A stretch of 64,000 nucleotides of DNA from assembly GCF_009389715.1 (NCBI RefSeq), contig NC_052396.1, forward strand, positions 18,124,131-18,188,130, written 5' to 3'. The notes under the pieces are model-generated. The model ran no database searches and had not been told where the DNA came from. It was given only the letters and a program-made list of their open reading frames with translations. This DNA comes from Phoenix dactylifera (lineage: Eukaryota; Streptophyta; Magnoliopsida; Arecales; Arecaceae). The position numbers and the translations under genes are program-made. Below, piece after piece: positions 12,391 through 22,639 of the stretch (position 1 is the first letter of the stretch; the number at the start of each line of letters is the position of its first letter).

Positions 12391-15300
12391 GCATCTAACT
12401 TTTAGTCTGTCTGGTAGATCTAGTAGATTAGTACATCTACTGCCGCATGTCTACTGAAGACATAATAGGTTTTGCTATATTAAGGTTTAGGTGCCAGCAG
12501 AGCAAACAATGTACTCAGTACCATATCTTTTCAATAGTGACACAGGATCAGAATGGGTTGCAGTTATTGGTTCTCTCTTGAATTGAGACATCCGAACCAT
12601 CCCGGTCCATCTTGACTATTCCATTATGTTCCAAGTGTTGGGACCAAAGTCCACAATCTCGGTACCAGAAAACGTACTGGTACCTTATCAGTTCGATACG
12701 GTACAGTACGATACAGTACATCTCTATGCCGAAATAGTTCTCCAACCATTTTTTTTTCAATTTTCATCTCGGTACGTCTTGATATGGACTAGTACGCACC
12801 TCGGTATGCCTCATACAGATCGGTATGCCTCGATACAGGACGGTACACCTCGGTACGGGCAGTACGAAACTTGTACTGACTTGCAGGTGTGTTTCATGCC
12901 GGTATGGTATGGTACACCCCGGATGGGGCGGTACGACAAACCATGGTTGGGACACATTAGAACAGTCAAGACAGATGTGGATGCAAATTTATTTGATCTT
13001 TCTTTTTTATTCTTATTGTTACTGATTGCTACCAAAAGAAACTTTTGATAACTCGACCTAAAGGACAGACCATATCACTTTGGTTCTTGTGACTAGTTTG
13101 TCATGCTCTAAGTGGCAAGATTCCACCAATGATATGCTCAAGATTTAGTTAACTCCAAATTCATTTCCAAGAAGCCTCTAACTATCTTCTTCATCATCTC
13201 CACTTCTAAATATTTGAAAATGGAGAAGATCCTGTGCATGCCTATCTCTTGTTCAATTTATAACTTACATTTTAGGAAACCCTTGAATAGATAGTGCTTA
13301 GAAGTATGCTGCTTCATTAATCAAACTGTCCAAATTATGATCCTAGATAGTAACTTAAGTACCATAAAGTAATGCAAAATAACTTGATTTCTTTTAATTA
13401 TTTTTCTATTCTAACTTTTTTTAATAAAACTCCAAAACTTAGAGCGAAACCTCTAAAACCGAAACATTATATAGGGGATCAAACTAAAATGAAACTGAAT
13501 TTAAAACCTCACTCTAAATATACAAATCCTTAATAATTTCATGTATCTTTTACCAAACTCTCTCCCCCAATTGTATTTTGATGTTCCAATCCCATTAAAT
13601 CCCCTGTTCTTCCTAACCGTCAGGCCCATAGATCCTGTCCCTTACAAATCCTTTAATACTGTGTGTGTGTGTATGCGTGCGCATGTGCGGCCCTTCTATA
13701 TTTCCTAGTGAAAACTAAATTTATCTTGCATTAATTCCAAATACAAATTATTTCCTCGCTTGCCAAAAGGGTAAGAGCCTCAGAGGAGTTATTTCCCAAT
13801 CTTGGAATCTATCCCAATCTGTCCTTGCTTCAATGTGAAAGATGATGATCTAATAAGGGGGTGTTTGGATGAAAACATGATACAAGACATTGAGTAGCAT
13901 CAGTGTACCAACAAGTTGTTTAATAAGGTTGGGCAAAAACTTGATAAGAAATAGAAAAGGCTATATATAATATAGAGGCTAAGGATCACTTAATCCTTAC
14001 GAAGAAAATAAACTTTAAATATTTTAATAATTTAGTCTTTATATCAAAATACATACAGAATTTTCTTACTTTTTTCGATATATTCTATTTCATTAAATTA
14101 TTCTCAACCACGATATGCCATACCATACCGAATTGGACAGTATGAAGGTATTGTACCATACCGATTCAGTATCAGTACTCGGTACGAGTGGCGTACCGAC
14201 ACTTGGTACGTCAAAAAAATTCCGTACCATACCATACCGACACTGTGCTAGTGTGGCGCCGGTACGGAGTCCGATACCAAGACAGGGAACCTTGGTTGTA
14301 TTATTTATTTATTTAAGAATAGGCACATATAGTAGGCACCATCATTTCCTCTCTTTCTCTCTCTCCTCCCTCTTCCTTCCACCTTTCTTCTTATCTTCCA
14401 ATCTCTTATATATATTTGATATGTCTTCTTCTCTATGATGTCTTTATCCATGCCATTCTAAGATTTGCTTATATTGGCAGTTTATTAAAGGACAATAAGC
14501 TCATGCTATGATAAATTTCTCCTATCGGGGAAACCCAAAGTGAATCCAGAACAACTTGTCAGGCACTTAGTCTTTACATAATATTATAGCAACCATAAGA
14601 ATAGTCTACTACGAAAAAGAAAAATAAAGATGTTTAAATCCATTTCTAGATTTTACATCTTTGTATGGGAGTCTACATGTATTCCTTATCAAACCCTTTA
14701 GACTTGAATACCACTAAATCATTGAACTCCCATCTCATTATTAAGGCCAAGGTCTGCTGTGCCAGAATCAAGGCCTGAACCGGTTGCCTGGCGACACGGA
14801 ATGGCAGGCCCCCATACTGTTTCATGCCGGCCCTGTACCGACACAGTACAGGAGGTGGGGGAGAGGGCGAAGGAAGAAAGGAAAAGAGAGAGAATGGAGA
14901 GAGAGAGGGAGGAAGAGAGGAGGCCGGTAGAGGCTGGCGGAGGATGACAACCCGTGCGGAGGAGGGTCCACAGCCGCGGAGCCCTCCTCCGGAACGAAAC
15001 GGGGGACCCGGCGGCGGAGCCCTCCTCCACGCGGCTCATTGGCCCTCCGTCGGCCGGCCTCCACCTCCCCCTCTCTTCCTTCCTCTCTCCCTCTTTCCCC
15101 CTGCTCTCTCTTTTTCTCTCTTTCCATCTACTTCTCCCTCTCGGTCGATGCGTTTCATTTTCATTGCCGAAACCGTTCCGGTCCGCCATCGGTATGGCTC
15201 GATACGCCCCGAACCGCCCAGTTTGGGACGATTCTGCCGACCGTGATTAAGGTTTTTCCAAAAATAAGAATTAACACTTCCCAAGATTATCCAATCAAAA

Positions 15301-18300
15301 TCCATTTGTATATTTGACTATGATGTTAATATTCTTAACCCACCATGCTGAATCATTAAAAATAAAAGACTAAAATCTTATTATAAGACCACTACACTAT
15401 GCTTCAAAACTCCTAACCACATAGTTGTTCAATAGCTGCAAAATCTAATAACACCTAACAATGTAATCATAAACTCACAGAATATTCCTTGAAAATAACG
15501 CACACCGCAAAATGCATATGAGCACGATACGAGATGTGGAGAGATGGACTAGGAGCTTGTTTGGATGTCAGAATCTGGCAGCCCGTCAATGCCAAATCTC
15601 CATCTTTTTCAGATAAAGTAAATCACCTCATCAAGGAGACTGTTATACCTGAGAAATTTGGTTGGAGAAGAACAAACCACCTAATAAATTCTCTTAAACT
15701 CCCTTCCTTCATCCCTTTAAATGGAAATGCTCTCTCATCAACCCTAATGATCTGGATAGTGAGTCCCAACATCCAAATAAGCCATAAAGTGAAGGTTAGC
15801 ATGGCAAGTACATGCATCGTTGGCATCATACTGGCATACAGCACTAGCACGATGCTGGATGTATGCTTGTACTAGGAACACCCTGCAGTATCTGCCTACC
15901 AGTGACACTACATCACATGCTATGTCAATGCCAAACTGGAGAGCACAGCATTGACAAATGACTTTTAAATCCTCGCTGTACGAGGCTAAGGGACTGCTTG
16001 GTGAGCAGATTGCTAATTCGTTGATAGCTTATGTGGCAGTTGTCGCCATCTCAAAGAGATGAGAATAATAATAGTCAGACTGGTGGTGGAAGGTTGCCAA
16101 GCTCTCGTGATTGCTTATTTTCGAGACAATATTATATTCCATTGGAAAATGGATTTAGCTTATCCCTACATTTTAGGGATTTCGGAGCGGCAAGGTCCCT
16201 CAATCAGGAAAAAAAAAAAGCTCGCTTCATCATGTTAAGCTATTCCATCTCTTAACTATAAAGAGAACATTCCATGAATAACCTCTTCCAGCATCCAAAC
16301 AGCCCGTAAATCTTAGTGTAGGCTGATTGCCATAGAAAATTTGTTTGTGTTGCCAAAGCGACCTCATTACTCCATCACACACATCCTTAATCTAAAACAC
16401 CACCTTTCTTAAAGATCAAACAATTACAACAAAACACACTATATATCAAGGGTTTAAGTGTTGGAACTGAGCCCTGTAATTGTTTTGTTGCGGAACAGTA
16501 CAGTAGGGATGGACAGACAGTATCAACAAAAAAAAAAGGGTAAATGGAGTGCAACTTGTACAATTGGTGAGGATTTTCCAGTACACAAGCAATAGACACC
16601 AGTATGGTCAGAATGGACCGAGACAGTTAGTATAAACAAGAACAAAAGGCAGCCAATGTGCAACAGCCGATCAGCATGGTTGTTAGGACACAACCAATAC
16701 AGACCAACATAGACGGGATGGACTGGTTCAAGCAAGAGCTAGTGTCCTGTACCCATATAGCTACCATTTTTCTATCAGAATAATACTTTACCAGTAGGTA
16801 TTGTACCAAACTGACAGTATTTTAAAAAAAAAAATCCTTATTATATATGCATTCGAAGTTGATAAAAACCATATGTAGATTCTCTTATCGCTAAAAATCT
16901 CTAACCGGTTACTAGAATAGGGATGGAGCATCCATGGTTGACTTCTTGACAATAGGGTTACAAGAATCAATCCACAACTATTGTTGTCATCTTTCAACCA
17001 AAGACTAAAGTACTGATTGTAATGCCCATCAAATCAAAGGTTGGCATGGTGTGGACATGCAATGCTGAGATTTAATGGTCAGCTTCCCAACCATGTGTGA
17101 AGGCTTGTGGCAACTAAAACCGGTCCTTGCAAAAGCATGCAGAACTAACACTCGCATGGGCCAATATGGACCAACACGCATACCTTGTACCATGCTGAAA
17201 CAAGCACAATACGATGCCCTATTCCATGGTTTCAACATCAATTTTCAATCACCCTTACTAATAACTTTATATTTTACCCTTATGTCCCATAGGAATTCAT
17301 CCAACTCTGTAAATCACCTTTGTTCTTATCAATACTCTTATATTTTCCCTTTTTCAAGTTTTCACTAAATAAAGCAAGTCCATCAAGTATTGAGCATAAT
17401 TCTACCTAACTCTCTGGTATCCCAAATTTCCTTCCCATTTGGCAGCAATTTTAATGCTTGCTACTTCAATAATATGATAGAAAGACAGTTTATATATGGT
17501 TCCCCTAGCACAATCCTATAGATGACCTTTTCATGGTTTCTAAAGAACGAAGACTATTTTACCACCTTTAATAAATCTCACTCTCTTACCAAAAGCATAT
17601 TGTTTTACTCCATGGGCAAAATTTGATATACTAGGAAATCAATGCACATGTTGTGCATTGATTTCAACAATAAAATTGTCACTAAATTAAGAAAAAAAAA
17701 AAGAGTAGTATTGCTATGTCTTTCTAAGATTCCTCTTATTTAAAGAGCAAAAACTCTACAACTATAGATTTATATGCAACAATGATATATCTTCTACTGG
17801 ATTGCACTTAAAAAGTATGCCAAACAAAACAAACAAAATATAGATATTAAGTAAAAACCATTCCAAAGAGCTACCAAGATATACTGAAAACCATGGAATG
17901 CCGTACCGGCCCGTACCGGCCGGTACGGGCCGGTACGTACCGGTCCGGTCCCAGACCGGTACCGGAACCACAAGAAAACCGGTCTCCGGTTTTCTTGTAC
18001 GAACCGGCCGGTACGAAGCCCGTACCGGTCGGTACCGGCCGGTACCGCTTGGTACTGGCGTGCGAACCGGCCGGTTCGCACCGGTACGAATTTTTTTTTT
18101 TTTATGAACCACAGCGCGAGGCGCTGTGGTTTTTGGCTCGCGGTACCGGCCGGTACTGTACCGATACCGGCCGGTACGTACCGGACCGGACCGGTACCGT
18201 ACCGGTCCGGCCCGCCACCGGTACGCCGACCGGTACCGGTACGGCGGACCTTGCTGAAAACTAATGGAAAATCAGAATAATCAAAAAGTAAAAGGCTCAA

Positions 18301-21300
18301 TTACTTTAAATCTTCTATTTTTGATATCTCTTGACAGCTGGCATGGTCGGACGGTAGGCATTTAATGATTTCAATTTTCCACAGCTGTCCAACATATAAC
18401 AACAATTATTATAATTGTTTTGAAGCCAGGACCAATTAAATGAGAGCTAAAGTTGGGGTATATATGTAAACATCCAAGCCATTTAGCAGATTTTGGTGCT
18501 GTACAGGGTATTCCAATCCCCTCACACATCCAGTGTACCTTACCAACCTCTGTGTGGATTTTCTTTTCTAAGCATAACCTACCAAACTAGTAACCATAAC
18601 CTGCACACCTAGCCTCACTAACTTTTCCATGTTCTTGCAATGGTTTCAGTGTCAACTTGCACGTCATATGTTGGGGTAGTAAAGACACCTGGCATGGATC
18701 CACACGCATCTTTTTAAATTCTCCTTTTATTATCTACGAAAAAAAAGGTTTCCAAATTTTCTTTTACCTTTTTTTCTGTTTTGGCATGATTAATAGAAAT
18801 TTTCTTTTGTTCTGTCACTTATGAAACCCCAGAAAGTTCTACTTAAAAAAATATAAAATTAAAGGCAAAAGAAGAAAAGAAAGACAAAAAAAATATAAAG
18901 GTTGATATTAATTAAAGAGATCAAAAACAGTCAGAACATTGCCACTTAAATGTGGTTGAACGATGAGAAAATTTATATATGAAAATTAATATCTGATTCA
19001 TTTAAAAACCATGAAATTTAATAATACAAACACAAAAGGAGCCTGTTAAAAACAAGAAACATGCTTATGTACATACAGATTCAAAGCCAGAAAATGAAGA
19101 TAAAACAACAATACCTTTTCTTTAGCTCGTGGTGTCCCTGACTGTGATAATGCTACTAATGGTGGCACGGCACCTTGTTGAAGAACTCGAGTACAAAATC
19201 TATTGCTATTTTGACAGAGCTGAAGCAAAGCTGCAGCAGCATTTTCTTTTCCTCTTGCAGATCCCAATTCAACAACCTCCACAAGGGGAAGGATCCCATC
19301 CGAATGACCAATTGCTGTCCTGCCTTCTTGGATAGTAGCTAGGTTAGCCAAAACAGCCACAGCCTTATCAACCATACCGGCAGCTGGGTCCATCAGCTCC
19401 ACTAAGTGATTCACGGCCCCAGCCTGCACTATACGAGCCTTGTTCTCATGAAATGTCGATAGATTAAACAATGCAGTTGTAGCATCTTTCTTTCCTCGAG
19501 GAGTCCCATTTCCTAATAATTCAACCAGAGGTCTGATTGCGCCCGATCGTCCAATCATAACCTTGTTTTCTCCAATTACTGAAAGGCTAAATAAGGTTGC
19601 AGCTGAGTTCTCTCTTGCTTCAGTGTTCCCTGTCTCAAGCACATGAATAAGAGGATCAATGGCACCAGCATTTGCAATGGCAATCTTGTTGTTGTCATTG
19701 AGCGATAAGTTCAGAAGTGCAGTTACAGCATTCTCCTGAGTCTTAGGATCCGTCGAATGAAGCAGATCAACTAACAAGCTTATAGCTTCACAGTTTGCAA
19801 TGACAACTCTATTTTCCATATTGCGTTTAGCAAGAAGACGCAGCTCTGCTGTAGCAGATCTCTGCACATCAACTGAATCAATTTTCAAATCCTCAATCAG
19901 CTTACGAACTTCAGTCTCAACACCTGAGAGGTCAGGCCTGGAATCCATAGTTGGAGATGATATGATCCTAGGGATGGATGACCATCGAAAAATGGTTTGG
20001 CTTCTAAAATGAGCCTCACCCAACCTTGTAGGGAATTCAGGTTCTCTCTGAGGAGCAGAGGAAGCTGGAGTTTCTCGTGTAACTTCTCCTGAGGCATCAC
20101 TGCTGTAATGTGTAAGATCATCGGAAACTTGTGACACCACATTTGCATCTCTGGTATCTTGAGGATAATCATTATCTGAAACAGAAGTGCAGGCAGAGAC
20201 ACTTCGGTTATGGCCCTGTAACTGCTCATCAACTATGGGGGTTTGAGCATCCTGTTTTGGTTGGTTGGCAGTTTGGCCACCAGAATCACCATGTCTCTCT
20301 CCCGAGCTAGACTCTTTCCCTTCGGTCGTCACTAACGATAATCTTGCAATATTGGCGTCACACCTGTTTTCAATTTGCAAAGATGATGCCACAGGTGGGG
20401 CACTGTGCTGTGGAGACAAAGGCTTCTCATGCAAATAATTTCCCTGGAGGTCTCCATTGGACAAATGTGAATCCTTATGTGAACTCACCATACACCTGTT
20501 AGATTCTGGTGATCTTGGATGGTTAGCCCTTGGAGAATGACCAGAATAAGGAACATTGCAATCATTAGAACTTGAATCTATGGGGCTAAGAGAAGACAAA
20601 GAGAGATTCATCTTCATGGATTTCATGGGATCTGGAAGCTTGATGTCATTTGACTCACACCAGTTGGCAATTAATAACTTGACAGTGTAGTTGGGAATCA
20701 AATTAGTGTTCCCAAGTGTTTGATGTGTCTTGGGACAAACATTGAAACCTTGATCAAGCCATTTTCTAATAAAAGCCCGCTCATATGTCAGGCCAGAATG
20801 CACAATCACCGGGTCGGACATCAGTTCTAGGGAAAGCGGGCAGCAAAAATTAGCAGGAATAGGCACCCCGTTAATGCTGTGCATATGTTTTATTTTAAGC
20901 AGGCACTCATGCATACTAGTGACAAGTGCAATCATATGATCAATCTCTTCCACTTCTATATGGTTTTCACCACGGCCAGCCTTCACTTTAAGCTTCTCAA
21001 GGGCAGCAGCCTCCATCAGCAATTCTTGATTAGATGACAAGCTCAGAGAGTTCGAAATTTTATCTAAAAGCTCAGGCCCAAGAATAACTTTCTCCCTCTG
21101 ATCTCTTATGGCCTCTTTAATGACATCAGATATCCGTTCATAATGCATGTGCTGAATTTTCTGTACATAATGCTGAAATGGTTTGTCCGAAAAAACCTCA
21201 ATCAGAATATAACGGAGATAAATATATCATGAGATGGAAGAATGAAAAGCAGGCCAAGCTTCACATGTGCTTCATTACCTCGATAGATGTTGACATATTA

Positions 21301-22634
21301 TTAATTTTTACAAATGGAAGCAAAGAATTAAGTCGTCGGCATACTTCAATGGAATATTTCCAGATATTTGTTATTATGGATTCAATTTGCAAAACCTGGG
21401 AAAAGCAATTCAAATTCCAGTTAGAAAATAATAGCGTGAATGATTCTTTAAAAACTACCACAGCAACATGCTCATTCCCTACTTGATCACATGTATGTCA
21501 TTGAACTTAACACAAGAAAGCCATAGTTAGATAGTGAAGCATCATTAATGGATGAAAAGAAGGGTACTAATATTACCAATCAATTAACTGAAGATCAGAA
21601 ATCAGTTGTAGAGAAAACTATATAATTGTTGCACTTAAAAAATGCACTCTCTCTATGAAACACCAACAAGGAAAAAGAATGAGCATGTAATCATCACGTC
21701 ATAATGACCTTAGAAGTAGTAACTATGTTTACATTAGCTTAAGAGGTGCTTCTCATGTTTTAATATTTTTTAAGTAATAATGAAAGACTTCAAAAGTTAC
21801 TCTAGAATGATTTAACAAACATTATCAAGTTCCACACTCTGCCAGCTCAAGTTTAAATAGCTTACTCTCCAATTGCAGAGATTAGATATACAATCCAATA
21901 ATGTTTTCTTTCCTGTAAGTTAAAACTGCTATATAGCAAGTTATAATGCTATCAGTTCTTTGTCTCAGGACATGAGGATGCTCATAAATAGTGAATCCTA
22001 AATTAACCAACTAAATCATTCGCATCTCCAACCTTGCTGCAGACCTGCTATCACAGTTATCAAGGCTAGAATTGATATGAATCAACTAAAACCTGAGGGC
22101 AGAATCTGGCTAAAATTTCACTCTGCAACCTAGGAGAAAATATTTCCAGTTCAATGCAGACAACCATATTAGATGAATCGGTTGTGGACAAAAGCAGCTA
22201 AGAGATCAACATATTTTATAACATAGAACTTACTTTCCATGATAAGAAAGACATGGAAAAGAGAAAAGATTCAAAAAGTTATTTGTATAACATAATTTTT
22301 TTATAATAGAAGCAAACAAGAAAGGCTAAGTTTCCAAAATAAGGTCAATGTAACATACAAAATAAACTTTACTGGCCGTTGGGTGCCAGCACCCAACAAG
22401 TTCCCTAGCTTCATTGACAACACCATCAAGTTCTTTCAACAACTGAATCAGGTTCCCATCTGATGATATCTCAGAAGCAACAGCTTGATCAAGCACAGGT
22501 TTCAAAAGCTCCAAGATTTCATCAATTTTTGGGCAGTATCTTTGAACCAGCTCAGATTTTATAGTGTTGCTAGATGACAAAAGATCAAAGCATCTGATGC
22601 TATTGAGCAATGTCTTGAGCAACGATATCTCCAT
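11326..22634 (-). CDS. PUB4: U-box/ARM-repeat E3 ubiquitin ligase, PUB4 type
   Basis: Four coding exons can be traced on the minus strand, all joined in phase 0 at GT-AG sites: 22634-22359, 21395-21279, 21160-19115 and 11385-11326. Together they give 832 residues, close to the roughly 830 of known PUB4 proteins. The N-terminal helical domain (MEISLLKTLLNSI onward) covers residues 1 to about 220. The U-box (PIPANFCCPLSLELMSDPV to VKLLIANWCESN) lies at about 231-303, then comes a long Ser-rich linker. ARM repeats start near 550 (VRKLIEDLKIDS, then NLSLNDNNKIAIANAGAID) and run to about 800. The last exon encodes AHALLSYFRNQRYGNAGRG, the usual PUB4 ending. U-box proteins recruit E2 enzymes, and Arabidopsis PUB4 is tied to meristem, tapetum, immunity and chloroplast turnover; the same role here is inference. 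The start is set by homology to the family N-terminus, and an acceptor AG lies 6 bases upstream of the ATG. Confidence 0.93.
12297..12388. repeat. (TA)n microsatellite, about 46 units
   Basis: Uninterrupted TA dinucleotides inside the PUB4 last intron. Confidence 0.98.
12625..12955. repeat. GGTAC-rich interspersed repeat, copy 1
   Basis: A dense run of CGGTACG, GATACGGTACAG and CTCGGTATGCC motifs ends in CAAACCATGGTTGG. The same motif set recurs five more times in this intron. No coding sequence is recognised, and the class is unknown. Confidence 0.75.
14108..14300. repeat. GGTAC-rich interspersed repeat, copy 2
   Basis: A short copy that begins near CCACGATATGCCATACC and ends GGAACCTTGGTTGTA. 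It has several CGGTACGAG and GTACCATACCG motifs. The ACCTTGG / CCATGG type edges resemble those of the other copies. Confidence 0.7.
14745..15255. repeat. GGTAC-edged repeat with GA/CT foldback core, copy 3
   Basis: The edges carry the family motifs (GAACCGGTT, TGTACCGACACAGTACA, then CATCGGTATGGCTCGATACG). The core is an imperfect inverted repeat: a GA-rich arm at about 14865-14935 faces a CT-rich arm at about 15055-15145. The GGAGCCCTCCTCC motif appears twice in the loop region. Frames across the core are low-complexity and not credible genes. Confidence 0.7.
16445..16820. repeat. Diverged member of the GGTAC-type repeat, copy 4
   Basis: Decayed motifs such as GGAACAGTACAGTAGG, CCAGTATGGTCAG and GGTATTGTACC recur over about 375 bases, with the same opening (GGTTTAAGTGTTGGAAC) style as copy 1. 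It is AT-shifted, probably by decay of CpG sites. Confidence 0.5.
17035..17240. repeat. Diverged member of the GGTAC-type repeat, copy 5
   Basis: About 200 bases from CAAAGGTTGGCATGG to TTCCATGGTTTCAAC, with inner TGGCATGG and TTGTACCATG motifs. The edges resemble those of copies 1 and 6. Assignment is tentative. Confidence 0.45.
17893..18255. repeat. GTACCGG-rich hairpin repeat, copy 6 (least decayed)
   Basis: About 360 bases made almost wholly of CCGGTAC, GTACCGG and GGCCGG motifs. It holds a 12-bp perfect stem with a 3-base loop (17971-17997, CAAGAAAACCGG), a 20-bp perfect palindrome (18061-18080) and a 10-bp stem with a 3-base loop (18108-18130, ACCACAGCGC). Flanks read AAACCATGGAATGCC and GGACCTTGCTG. 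It is CpG-rich, unlike the AT-rich intron around it. The long open frames across it on both strands follow from this repetition. Confidence 0.85.
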
Positions 22635-22639
22635 TATAC

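Larger units (their letters stand above)
11386..19114 (-). other. PUB4 last intron, 7.7 kb, repeat-filled
   Basis: The intron runs from a GTATTG donor at 19114 to a TTTGCAG acceptor at 11386. It holds a pure TA microsatellite at 12297-12388 and at least six GTACC-rich repeat copies, listed separately. The rest is AT-rich and shows no gene. The long reading frames at 14.7-15.3 kb and 17.8-18.3 kb are by-products of the GC-rich repeats. Confidence 0.85.

Noticed and set aside
14719-15317. Arg/Glu- and Pro/Ser-rich frames
   Set aside because: By-products of the GA/CT foldback inside a PUB4 intron repeat.
17762-18300. Frames of TGRYRPVPAG-type peptides
   Set aside because: Translations of the GTACCGG repeat; every frame stays open for the same reason.
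19800-20232. Small frames overlapping PUB4
   Set aside because: Shadows of the PUB4 large exon.
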